This document shows positions 21,501 through 35,100 of a DNA stretch of 64,000 bases, piece after piece. Within the stretch, counting starts at the first letter, position 1. Each line of letters opens with the position of its first letter. Below the pieces are notes generated by a model. That model was given only the letters and a program-made list of their open reading frames with translations. It did no database searches and had not been told where the DNA came from. The position numbers were made by a program, and so were the translations under genes. This DNA is from Sclerodactyla briareus (Eukaryota > Echinodermata > Holothuroidea > Dendrochirotida > Sclerodactylidae), in assembly GCA_026419785.1 (NCBI GenBank), contig JAODTK010002076.1, positions 218,751-282,750 of the forward strand, written 5' to 3'.

Positions 21501-24500
21501 TAATGAAAAAATAAAGAACATATATTCCTGTAGTCGGGGTTGTGGGACATCATAATTAGACTGTTCAAGTCTCGACATTATTTGAGGGGAAAATGGCGGC
21601 GCCCATTCTCAAGTTTTAAATGCACCTAAATTCGGAAAGGAACACTTTATTGGATTTTTTTTGCATAAAATACTGCTCCTTATATGAAAAGATTACTTTC
21701 AGGGTTATTCTCCTTTCATATGTGTAGTCCACATACAATCAGCAAAGGTCATGGGGAGGTCCATTAGAGGTTAAACGACTTGACTGTGATATCCCACAAA
21801 TCGATGAAATACTGTGAGGTTGAAGTTGGGATATGCAGTCAACATATAGTGGACATTGTAAGGTCACTCAAGGTAAAAAATTATTAAAATGTTCATACAT
21901 TCATTATACTTGTGGATGCTATGAGGTTTAAAGGTGGGATACATCGTGAATATTTACAGGCTAATCCTGTGTAAAACCACACTTTTTCAGGATAGATACA
22001 ATTTATAATTAGTGCATCAACACAGCCCGATATATATACATGTCTTCAATAGTCATGTAACAGCCTGAAACTAGCACCGGTGAAAAGGAAAGAGGGCATA
22101 CAACCCAAATTTGGAAGTTGCCTTGTTGAGATACTCCCTAGTTTCCTTTGAGAAATGCAAAAGGCCTCCCATAGACCCTATACTGTAAATGCTGCATTTT
22201 TGCGGCCTTGATATCCAGCAAACGAGAATAGGTCATCCCTCATGAATGAGTGAGGTTTTATTCTTGATTTTTTGTATGCTTCCTATTCGGACCGCATCTT
22301 ATTTTGTTTGGTACAGATTTTTGAGAGTGCATGTTTTACTTACTGCTTCACCCCTGATGCACATGGCAAATGTTGCATAGCTGATTGTGCTTTATCAGTA
22401 CACTCAAATCGCTGAAATTCATCTGGGATTTTGACTGTCTATTGTATATGGGAAATACCAAAAGGCCAGGTCATATTTACTGACCATCTGGCCTTTCTGG
22501 TCAACACAGGTGTTACGGTTTTAGCCTGTTGAAACAGGCGTTGACTTTGTTAACCTGGTATCCAGCCTCATTCCTCATATGAGCAGATGACGCTTCAACC
22601 AATCGGGATTGCCTAAACAAACGCTATGCGCCTCCGTCCGTCGCTGTCAAAAAACTGAATCATGGCAAAAAAAGGACTGTGGGCGGTGCAACGTCAACGA
22701 TGATTGCACAATCAGAGATTCTCTCTTTTACTAAATTGCGGAAACGGCCCATCCTGGTAATTACTCTATTGATCTGAATCTGGAATGGCTTAGACAACTT
22801 CCACTATTGTTGCATATGTTAGATGAGTATTCCCCAATTGAGATTCATATTTCTCTGAACTGTGCTGCGATACCGAACAAGCTGCAATAGACTTGCGCAT
22901 AGCTAAAACGTGGCTTCGGTTCATTTTAGGCTTCAAATGCATCCATTCTCTTCGATAATAATTCCGGTATTGTGAAAGCCTCCTGTAAATACCATGCCAA
23001 AATATGGGGCCGATTTTCGCAAAATCTATTCGGGGTTGCTCTCATCCATATCAACGTACGCCCATGTGCTACTAATGACTGACATCTACGTCACCCAATT
23101 GGATGAAGCATACGAATCCCAACTTTTTTTTTATTTGTAATGACGTCCTGCAGACTATATGTTAGTGATATTCGATCGTGGTATATACTAAAGTGAAGCC
23201 CCTCTATCTACGGCTTCCTCGCAATCGTTGCTTTAGCAGGCTATTACACTCCTGGCTAGGCACCCTCGATTTCAAACTACCACTGGTTCAACCCGGTGCC
23301 TACACCTTTCTTCTTCAGTTATGTAGCAATGTCTATTCTCTCTCCATTGGTCCGTTCATAGCATCACGCATACAATGGCCGTAGCTCGCCAGGAAGACTC
23401 TGCGATTGGACTGGGACCTTCTCGCTGTTCTGATGCTCTATAGGCCACAGCCCGTGGATAACTGTAGGCCAACTATGGCACACACGGCATGACTACAGCA
23501 ACTTGACCTACGTTTCTGTATCATATGAGCTCTCCCCGTGTGCACAAAAGAACCATTCGGTAATGTTGTAAATTTCAGTTTTCATTGCAATTCAACCATA
23601 TTTATTGCCATGCCTATCTAAGGCGTTTTCAAATGATTTCTTTCTTCGCTGGATATTGCAACAGGAACATGGCTACAACACTAGTTAACTTTCAAGATTA
23701 ATAGGTGGAATACAAATACATATATTAGAAGACTTTGGGTCGTTTAGTGCGTTTTTGGGTAGGAAGTCATAACTATTCAGTGCTTCCCAGTTCAGGCACT
23801 AAACAAAGCAACAGCATCATTTCATGACGACATTTTACATAGATACCCTGTGTGGGAGTGCTTGTTGTAAGCAATGTGTAACTGTTCATACAACAATGCA
23901 TCATGTAACAAAGAATCCAAGTTTACTGTAGCACCACTGAGAAAACTTGCAAAGACTGGCAATTTACACATTGCAGATGGGTGCAAGGTGCCAGGCTGAA
24001 AGGTGAAAAAAACAATACCTATATACAGCGTGCATCACAACCTAGTATACTCATAATACAACTGCCAAAAACTATCCACAGATCCACCTGTAAACCACCT
24101 CAGCACCCAAATCTGCTAACATACAACAGTTCTCCCTCCTAATCACTGACAAAATCCTACGTACCTTCAACCTGTTTAGAGACACTGTACAAACCCAATT
24201 TGGCATTTCCCTGCATCTCATCGGGATGCACTCCGGTTTTAAAACACTATAAATAGGTATATCTGAATGCTGTCATCACTGATAAAATGGAAATGGAGTC
24301 GAAGGCTGCATGTCAGAGCACCTTCAAATGAGGTGTAATCTGGTGCAATGAGACGCCAAAATGCATTGGGTGACAGTGCTGTTCAATTTGGATTCATCTG
24401 AAATGCAGTGCAACCGTAAAACAGGTTTGTATGATGTCCCTTACAAACAGCCTTTTCTACATATGGTTATACACTTTCAGTCACCACAATCTTATACAAC

Positions 24501-24990
24501 ACGAACCCACTCTCTCCATCTCAACAGTACCAATCCCTCTCTGCCTCTGGCACCACCTACTGCTGTGTCTTTGTCCTTATACTACTGATCTTCCCGGCCG
24601 ATCCACATTTCCTTCCCCCTCTCCTAATACCTTTGCGTTAAGACCCATTTGTTTTAGCCCTTCTTGAAGCTGGATCGTTCTCATCTGTCTACACAGACAA
24701 ATATGCACCCAACTGACTGAAATAATCGCCTTGTTCCAATTACCAAATGTGCCGTGGTTCATGTGAGACGATATCATGTTTGAATTGTCACGCCAAATGG
24801 CAATTCTCGATTTCACATGTGGGTAACGAACCCCTGTTACGGTCCAACCGTTCACAGACCTATTTTAATATCCTGATCGGGGGTGGTTTTCCCTACAGTG
24901 ATGTGACTGGATCATCTCAATTATTGGAGCAGATTCATTCGAACAGACGTTATACAAACACAACACCGAGAGTATGTTTGTGGCTGAATG
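18566..24990. other. Long gene-free region downstream of eIF5
   Basis: About 6.4 kb with no convincing exon. The longest frames (e.g. 19316-19582, 21282-21578) resemble no family I know. Minor features are a T run at about 18626-18637, an A run at about 19856-19866 and simple AT-rich tracts. It should contain the 3' UTR of eIF5 at its right end; an ATTAAA word on the minus strand lies near 24863 but is weak evidence for a polyadenylation signal. Confidence 0.5.
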
Positions 24991-25044
24991 GCGCACTGCA
25001 GATTCGCGGTGGTGACAAAATCATCTGGTTACGGGAATGTCATA

Positions 25045-25258
25045 TCATCGTCTAACCGAGACTTCCTCCCACAATGCTGTCTGACTGTCTCCCTCACCCC
25101 CCACCAGCCTGCTGCATCTATGATCTGTATGTACCTCAATTCTTCATCTTCTTCCTCACTGCTATCCTCTCGGCTCCTTGAGCCACTTGAGGAATGTTGC
25201 AGCCTCTCGTGGAACTGTACAGAGATGTCATTGGTCACATACTCTTGGGCATGGCGGT
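25045..25258 (-). CDS. EIF5: eIF5 coding exon 8 (C-terminal boxes, acidic tail)
   Basis: Y-V-T-N-D-I-S-V-Q is followed, after frame corrections, by a W2 box 1 of the form FLKWLKEAEED and the acidic SSEEEDEE tail. The exon start is uncertain: the family residues before YV are partly lost and no clean AG fits, so 25258 is approximate. In the corrected frame a TGA falls at 25047-25045; another frame runs to TAA at 25031-25029. A GAG|GTACAT at about 25135 could be a donor leading to a further short exon that I did not find. Confidence 0.78.
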
Positions 25259-26075
25259 CAATGAAAAACACCAGAATCCGTTCCGTTAGGAGTTATAGTT
25301 GGGGGGAGGGGGAGGTAAGCTTAGAAAAAATAACATTTAAAATATGTAATTAGTGGAAATGTATTCTCGGGTCTCAACATTGAGAGGTTTTGTTTGAAGG
25401 CTACTGAGGCTTGCACCACTTGTTAAATTGGCTGCAAATGAATAGGCAAACCCTGAATGGATGTAAGCACTGCTAAAAATCAAACCCCAGGAAACCAAAC
25501 CCAATAGGCCAGTTCAGAGTTATAGTTTAGTGAGATGGTAATGATATTCTGTCAAAGGTCATGAGGGAACTCCAGCAGTTCGATGTTGAACGTACGTGTG
25601 CAGAAAGATCTTTAGAAACTCTCCTGCCGAAAAAAATACAAATCCTGACCGACAAAAACTTTACAGATTCCCCCCCCCCCCTAATACTATTCAACATAAC
25701 ATCAAAAGCATGGGATGAATTAGTTGCGTTTTCAAATGTGGTGAAAGTGGTGAGCATGCTTATTAGCAACTTTCGTTTTAATTTAAAACTTGTAGGCAGG
25801 GGGACAGATTCAAAAATAGCTATGTCACCTTGCAAAATCCTCCTTACATCAGAGGACCTTCGAACCCACCAGAAGGTCTTGAAATTTCACTTTGAGATTT
25901 ATCTCTTCCAATTAAATGTTTGATATGCCATTACTGTGTATTTTTGAGCTCCACTTGAATGAGTAGAGAAAATGTTGTCGTGGTTTCACCAGGGACTATA
26001 ATGGCCGTATGCACCAGAGTCCAATGTGGATTAAACCAATTTGAAGTTAGCAATGGTTGAGAACTTGCAAAAATG

Positions 26076-26122
<47 letters not shown>

Positions 26123-29100
26123 TTGCAAATTGCCAGACCGGGCAGGTAAACAGTGATATTTTAAGGGCAAAAAGTAGAACCACTCAATTGTGACCATTGA
26201 ATCAGGAATGCCAACGTCAAAAGAAATATTTTCTCTGCTTACTGGATGGGAGACGTCCTTTGCCTCATTTGGAATTTTTGAAAACGTCCCAGTTTAGAAT
26301 ATTCAAATTTGACCTTTCCACCAAACCCCTAATAAATGACGTCTTGCCAATGAACTTTTCATACATAATACATAACCTACTAAAGTGTCATTGGTGATCA
26401 TTTGGAATTTACCATGGCAGTGAGGAATGCAACGTTAATGCAGCAAACAAAATGTTAGTTACTGACACACACATACAGTTGACCACCAGGTCCCCCCATG
26501 AGGATACTAAGACATGTTTGATGACTACTAGTAATCCCCCCGGGGGGTGGGGGGGGGATGGGGGGAGGGGTGGACTGATTATTGACAGGCGTGATCAGGC
26601 GCCTCGTAACCATTGACCTCTTGAAGTACCCTAAACACGTATTTGTCTGGGACAAAAAAAAGCACCCTAAATAAGTATAACCACAATATTTGTTAACCTA
26701 AACAAGGCTTCCGACTTCCAAATTCAGTCTTTCCCCTGGATATTCCCCAAAAACAATAGGTTTCTACAAAAAATAAAATACGCCCTCTTCCTTAATTCTA
26801 GTGGATTTTTGCACCCTTTCCACGTTCACACGTATCGTACCCGTATTTTTTAAAAGTACCCTATTTATGTGAATTCTTGGTTACACATGACACTCTCTTG
26901 TGAATGGCGAGTGCCCCCTCCCCCCTAGTAATCCTCCAAATGAATGACTAACCTTGAGTCCCCATTCGTGGAAGACCTCCTCGTCGACCAGATCCATATC
27001 ATACATCACCTTGAGGATTGAGGCTACCTTGGCATCAGTTTCTCAGGATGAACGTTTCCACAGAGCTGCTCAAGGCCGCCCAGCAGGGGGGGGGGCTTTG
27101 GGCCTTGTGGTTTGATTGGTGAACTAGAAAGAAGGCAGGAACCAGAAATAAGGTAGGGTTGGTCGTGCCAGATTATTCAAACAAATACTTCCACACCTTG
27201 TGGTTTTGACAGAGCAAGAGATGAGTTAACACTGTGAAATGGTCAAATTTCCAAGAAATAGCAAATTTTCCTAATGAGCAAGAACTTTTTCCTTCAGAAT
27301 AAAACAAGCCAATTCAAACGTGACTTTCTGCTTAACATACATTCCTCTCTATGTGTTCATTTACATTCATTCATCATCAGGATCAGTATCCAGGGGCCAA
27401 CAACCGGTGTGGTCCACAAGCCAAATGTAGAACAAATGCCCTCCTCTTCCCATGAACTCAAAATCTCATTTGTATTGTTCTCATATTCTTCTATCAGACC
27501 ACCTAGACCACCATTCAGGGTTGGAGGGCCTTCAGATGAGCACCCTTGTACCACGAAGAACAGGACAGCTTACCCGGAGAGAAAAATGCTTTGACGATTA
27601 TAGTTTCAGCTGCTTGAGGATATTCTCATCTAGCAGAACCTCGGCCAGGACAAGTGGGCACTTGTCCTTGTGTCCAGGCGCTCCCCCTCAAGCGCTATCT
27701 CCTTATCCTTGCCAATCAGCTGGTTGTCTGCCTTCAGTTTCTGGAGAGAAAGAAAACGTAAACATCAAGTTGCTAGATAGAACCACTGCATGTACTTATC
27801 ATGGGGTAGACTACACAAGAAGGTGATTGAATTGTATGTTCAATAACACCCGCTATATGTTTTGGCTGTCAAGTTGCAAAGTTGTAGGCATCCCCCTTTT
27901 TGGTCACCTCTTATAGCAGTCAAGGTTCAGGCATGCAAGGGACGGTAGATTAGCTCAGTTGGTAGAGCTCCAGACTGCAAAACAATTGATTGCGAGTTCG
28001 GAGCCATGGAAGCCCAAGGACTTTTCAGCAAATGTCTCCCGAAATAGCCACCGCATCCCACATGTAGAGTCGGGGGTACTTGGTGAGGTGACTTGTAAAA
28101 GAGTAGTGAGTGCGAGCGCCCTGTGCAAGCGTGCTCGATACCCCAGAGGACACAATGAAGTGAGGTACTGAAATGGTGCATAGGGGATGGGAACAAGCAA
28201 GAGGTGCCTGCTGAATGCTACGGATGTGACAAGTCACTAATGATCCCGGGTAATATTTGTAAAGCGCTTTGTTGAGCAGCCTTCAACCGGAAAAAGCGCT
28301 ACATAAGAACCAGATATAAAATTACTATTATGACGAACGGGGATATTAAGAGGGATATGCTTACTGCGACTGACAACAAGAATGGTTAGTTCTTATAGCA
28401 GCTTGGCCAAAAAACTGCTGGACATCGTACCCATGGTCACCGCTGACATGTCACACTATGATTACCCCCGTTGCAGATTAACCTGGAACTGTGAGGTAGG
28501 TCCAGAAGTTAGGTTAAAACGAAACAGCCATGTTTGGCTGGAGAGTTAAGAGCCATGTGCAACAAATCTGAAGGCAGCCAAGCAAACCGCTGGCTGTGAA
28601 ATATTCCAACATTTCTGGCAACAGTGGGGCGACAATGTCAATCTTGGGGAAAGTTATGTGTTTGGTTTCCGCTTATGTTTTGTCTCAGGATAACGATTCA
28701 TCTGGCCGGACACCATTTTAAATTTGAAAGTTCAAGATTTGATTGCATTGATGTGAAAATTCCATGCAAATGTGGCCGGACATCAGTGAAGACATCAGTG
28801 AAGACAAAACCATAATATCCCTGAAGTCGGGATAAAATCACTCTGTGTGGGAATAAGGACTGTGGCAGAAAATCTAATCCATTCATTCCAGAACAGACAG
28901 TCCTACCTTCACGGTAGTCAAAGAATGCTTGGAGTCTCTCAGTCTGGGTCAGTTCCAGGTCGTGGGTCATGGTGAGTCTTGGCTCCAAAGGTGAGCTCCT
29001 TCATCCTCTCAGCGACTGCATCCTTTGAAGTATCCACCGACCACTCCACATCATCAGCGCCGTCATCCTCCTGAGATGGCCAATGAAAATTGTTGATATT

Positions 29101-32100
29101 AAAGGACAACTGCAGGATGAATATATAGCTGGAGAAAACCGAATGCGTCAGTCCCAAAACCCGAAGTTCATACCACTTTCCCGTGACAGAGTTACAGTCC
29201 TTTGAAGTTTGTGTATGTGTATTTGCCCAGATCGAAAGCATTTTAATCATGCAATATGAATTATCTCATAGTTCACAACCCTGCGAACATTCTTTGTTTC
29301 CTGCTGAAATTCACACATTAATTTCACTTCGAAAGCATTTATTCTATGGGAAAGGTTGTCTTTAAGTGATTTGTAGGTGTTCTGTGTTACTTGGCGAGGG
29401 AAATACAACAAACTTCCGCTAAATGTTGACTTATTCAACAAAATGAAACAATGAAATACATATCAATTTACTGGGTTGTCCATGTGGTGCGTCATCGTTA
29501 TTGTGCACCATTGGGATTCTCCCCAATTCTCTCATATGACCAATCTTTGAACGCCAGAAACCTTACATAGGAAAATCGTATTAAAATGGGGTTTCACAAC
29601 CTATAGATACCGTTCTCCATTCTCTACGTATAACCTCTGTTATATCCGACCTGCAGTTGCCTTTAAATGTGACAGTTTGATGGATCTTGAATGAAATTTC
29701 CCTAAAACTAATTTACACAAAACCTCCTACGGTCTAAGATGGGTGTGGACATGCGAGATACAGCCTGCCATGGCTACACTGCTACAGCCTAGCCTAAGGT
29801 ACGCAATATTTCCTCATAGGACGATCAGAATTTTCTTGCAAATTTGACTTTTGAATCTGAAACTGATTACAAATCTCAAAGACAACAATTGGGAAGAAGT
29901 AGGGGCTAGTAGAATCTGGTTCGATGACAACAGAGCAGGTTGAATTGTTTAAACTAATTCCCCCCCCCCCGCAACAAACGACTAACCATGTTTTGTTTGT
30001 AACAAGTGGTGCCAGACCCTTGCCCACTGTTTATCCAAAGTCTAGAAAGATTATCTCAGCAGCTGCTGTGAGTGGGTAATGTTTATAGATACATAAGTTA
30101 TACATATAAGTCATTAAGACACATATGGGCAATTCCAGCTAAACCGGGCACTAAAATATCAAACTATTTATTTTGCTTCACAAAGTATTCCATTATGTGA
30201 TAGACATTCAAATAAAATTCCTTAAAGTTTTGTACCAAACGGGATTTGTTTGCAATTTTGTATTATATAAACGAGAAACGCTACTTGGGGATAAATATTC
30301 CTCCAAAACATCATGCATAGCAATTGATTGGCATTTTCAATGTCGCTGTGGAGGTAATTACCATGATACTGCATAATTCAGGTTCTTACCGTGGTGTTGT
30401 TCAGGTCTGTCGTCTCCTCAGCTTGCTTGTTCTTCTCCTCTTTGCGGTCCTTACGCTTGGTCTTACTCTCGCCGTAGCCTTGGGGTCCATCTCTGGTGGT
30501 TCTTCACGATGAACTGTGTGACCGGTGGGTCAATGGAGGAACTCCATGATGGCCCGCAGGCAATGCACCGCGGGCCATTTGTGCCCTTCTTCACTTTCTG
30601 CATGTGCTGCAGAATGAGATGGGAGGTCCGTGCTCTCAGAATAACTTTTGAGCATACCAATCAAATTGTTCAACTGCATATGGCTACGACTAGGACTAAA
30701 GGTCTTTTTTGGGATGGAAAATATTTTTGTCTAGCAACTTTCCACTATCATTTGCCTCTGTTGATTGGTCAATGAATGACACACCTCATTAAAAAGAAGA
30801 AGCCCATTATCGATCAATGAATTTTAATTGATGGTGAGACCTTTTGGAAAAGCTACCACATCCATGTCAACCAAAAAGCAACCGCTAACTAGTTTGAAAT
30901 TTAACACAGACCAATAAAGTAGTAATAGTGGACAATTTCAATTATTTTGACCCCTGACACCGAACCAACTTAATGTATTCACATGTCTGACATACTCAGT
31001 TGATGGGAGAGATGACATAGCCTCACACAGCCATCACACAAAATAACAAATACATATTTACAAAACCCTTCATGATCCCTTGGAACAGAAAAATCCAAAC
31101 AAGCCCTGATGCAGGGATCGAAATAAGGGATCAGAGTCCAGAGGTTTTTTTCTTCAAAATAAAGAGCCCCTGGTTCGTGCAATCTGGCATGGGACAGGGG
31201 TCATTTTGGTGGACCAGAGACTCTGATCATTCTCAACTCATGCATTGAGGAGGACCTGGGCTTCAAATGAGAAAATCAACCGCAGAGGCTACAAAACCTA
31301 GCTCACATGCATTAGTACATACACTGAAATGTCAGTCTGCCAACGAGACATTGAACTAGTACTTGCTGCCTTCATTAGTAAGAACCACCTCAATGTGAAT
31401 TCAGGTGAAGACCCCAGGGACTATTGCCAATAGCCCCTGGTTTATACAATTTCTTCAGACTTGGGATTATCGATGTATTATAGGGGGCTAACAGCCCTCT
31501 GGCTCCAGCCCCTCCCAAAAATAGCCCCTGGTTTATACAATTTCATTTGGACCTGGGGTTATTGATGTTTTTAGGGGCTAATAGCCCCTTGACCTCCGCT
31601 TATCATGAACCCTGGATGTCCAGGCCACCAGCATGATGAACGGTCTCCACAAGGCCTTTCTTCATCTAGGTAAACTCACCAGCTTTGTCTCAGGATTTTC
31701 ACACTCTGGGCAGAGGACAAACTTTCTGATGAAGCCGTCCGTAATCTCTTGCAGCTTTGCACTGTCGTGTGAGCCGTTCACTATGTCCCGGTCATTCTTG
31801 ATATCGAACTGGTCTGCGCTCCGAGCTCACATCCAAAGAACTCAATGGATCTAAGTGACATGAACCAGAGGATATATGTGCACTTGACCAATCGATGCCT
31901 CTGAAACATGGTGATCTCATTTTGAACAATATTCATACACGTACTGAAACCCCCAACCCCCCCAAACCAGAAAGCCAAAAGGCTTAGTGATTCCTTGACT
32001 GTTTCTGTCAACCCATAGCCAGACATGACAGATGGGAGATAGTACCATCTTCCATTATAGCAACAGAACGTCTGACAAATTTCCTATCTTTACCAACCAA

Positions 32101-35100
32101 CTAATAGGGTTCCTGTACCCTTGGTAAGAAAGCTACACACTAAATTTCGAGGTTTTCAGACTTTGACCTCTGGTGACCTCAGATGACCTCTGACCGACCC
32201 CAAAACAATAGGGATCATGTACTCATCATGGGGAATACACAAACCAAGTATGAGCCTCATTCACCCCGCCCTTTACCAAAAACAATAGGGTTTATGTACT
32301 CCCCATAAGACAAATACACACCTAATTTCAACTTGATCAACCAACCATTCTGGACTTATCGTGTTTACAAGGTTTTCAGACTTTGACCTCCGGTGACCTC
32401 AGATGAACCTCTGACCTGACCCCAAAACAATAGGTTCATATACTCATCATGGGGAACAAACATACCAAGTATGAGCTTCATCCATCCAGGTGGGGTCGAG
32501 TTATCGTGTTTACAAGCCAAAATTGGCTAAAATGTCAATTTTCACAGATTTTCTATTTTTGATCAAAATTCACTCCTGACCTGAACCAAAAAACAATAGG
32601 GTTCCTGTACTCCCCATAAGAAAGCTATACACCTAATTTCAACTTGATCAACCAACCATTCTGGACTTATCGTGTTACAAGGTTTTCAGACTTTGACCTC
32701 TGGTGACCTCAGATGACCTCTGACCTGATCCCAAAACGATAGGGTTCATGTACTCATCATGGGGAACACACATACCAAGTATGAGTTTCATCCATTCGGG
32801 TGGGGTCGAATTACCGTGTTTACAAGCCAAAATTGGCCAAAATATCGAATTTTCACAAATATTCTATTTTCGACCAAAATTCACCCTGACCTGGACCAAA
32901 AACAATAGGGTTCCTGTACTCCCCATAAGAAAGCTACACACCTAATTTCAACTTGATCAGACCAACCATTCTGGACTTATCGTGTTTACAGGTTTTCAGA
33001 CTTTGACCTCTGGTGACCTCAGATGACCTCTGACCCGACCCCAAAACAATAGGTTCATGTACTCATCATGGGGAACACACATACCAAGTGTCAGCTTCAC
33101 CCATCCAGGTGGGGTCGAGTTATCGTGTTTACAAGCCAAAATTGGCCAAAATATCGAATTTTCACAAATTTTCTATTTTCGACCAAAATTCACCCTGACC
33201 TGGACCAAAAACAATAGGGTTCCTGTACTCCCCATAAGAAAGCTATACACCTAATTTCAACTTGATCAGACCAACCATTCTGGACTTATCGTGTTTACAA
33301 GGTTTTCAGACTTTGACCTCTGGTGACCTCAGATGACCTCTGACCTGACCCCAAAACAATAGGGTTCATGTACTCATCATGGGGAACACACATACCAAGT
33401 ATGAGCTTCATCCATCCAGGTGGGGTCGAGTTATCGTGTTTACAAGCCAAAATTGGCCAAAATATCGAATTTTCACAAATATTCTATTTTCGACCAAAAT
33501 TCACCCTGACCTGGACCAAAAACAATAGGGTTCCTGTACTCCCCATAAGAAAGCTATACACCTGATTTCCACTTGATCAGACCAACCATTCTGGACTTAT
33601 CGTGTTACAAGGTTTTCAGACTTTGACCTCTGGTGACCTCAGATGACCTCTGACTGACCCCAAAACAATAGGGTTCATGTATCATCATGGGGACACACAT
33701 ACCAAGTATGAGCTTCATCCATCCAGGTGGGGTCGAGTTATCGTGTTTACAAGCCAAAATTGGCCAAAATATTGAATTTTCACAAATTTTCTATTTTCGA
33801 CCAAAATTCACTCCTGACCTGAACCAAAAAACAATAGGTTCCTGTACTCCCCATAAGAAAGCTACACACCTAATTTCAACTTGATCAGACCAACCATTCT
33901 GGACTTATCGTGTTTACAAGGTTTTCAGACTTTGACCTCTGGTGACCTCAGATGACCTCTGACCCGACCCCAAAACAATAGGGTTCATGTACTCATCATG
34001 GGGACACACATACCAAGTGTCAGCTTCACCCATCCAGGTGGGGTCGAGTTATCGTGTTTACAAGCCAAATTGGCCAAAATATCGAATTTCCACAAATTTT
34101 CTATTTTCGACCAAAATTCACCCTGACCTGGACCAAAAACAATAGGGTTCCTGTACTCCCCATAAGAAAGCTATACACCTAATTTCAACTTGATCAGACC
34201 AACCATTCTGGACTTATCGTGTTTACAAGGTTTTCAGACTTTGACCTCTGGTGACCTCAGATGACCTCTGACCCGACCCCAAAACAATAGGGTTCATTAC
34301 TCATCATGGGGAACACACATACCAAGTATGAGCTTCATCCATCCAGGTGGGGTCGAGTTATCGTGTTTACAAGCCAAATTGGCCAAAATATCGAATTTCC
34401 ACAAATTTTCTATTTTCGACCAAAATTCACCCTGACCTGGACCAAAAACAATAGGTTCCTGTACTCCCCATAAGAAAGCTATACACCTGATTTCCACTTG
34501 ATCAGACCAACCATTCTGGACTTATCGTGTTTACAAGGTTTTCAGACTTTGACCCTGGTGACCTCAGATGACCTCTGACCCGACCCCAAAACAATAGGGT
34601 TCATGTACTCATCATGGGGAAACACACATACCAAGTATGAGCTTCATCCATCCAGGTGGGGTCGAGTTATCGTGTTTACAAGCCAAATTGGCCAAAATAT
34701 CGAATTTTCACAAATTTTCTATTTTCGACCAAAATTCACCCTGACCTGGACCAAAAACAATAGGTTCCTGTACTCCCCATAAGAAAGCTATACACCTAAT
34801 TTCAACTTGATCAGACCAACCATTCTGGACTTATCGTGTTTACAAGGTTTTCAGACTTTGACCTCTGGTGACCTCAGATGACCTCTGACCCGACCCCAAA
34901 ACAATAGGGTTCATTACTCATCATGGGGAACACACATACCAAGTGTCAGCTTCAAACATCACCCATCCAGGTGGGGTCGAGTTATCGTGTTTACAAGCCG
35001 AAATTGGCCAAAATATCGAATTTCCACAAATTTTCTATTTTCGACCAAAATTCACCCTGACCTGGACCAAAAACAATAGGTTCCTGTACTCCCCATAAGA

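Noticed and set aside
24988-25353. 121-codon plus-strand frame
   Set aside because: It is antisense to eIF5 exon 8.
27951-28004. Functional tRNA gene suggested by A and B boxes
   Set aside because: The tRNA-like head runs straight into a SINE body and tail shared with other copies, so it is a tRNA-derived SINE.
30509-30775. 88-codon plus-strand frame
   Set aside because: It is antisense to eIF5 exon 4 and its intron.
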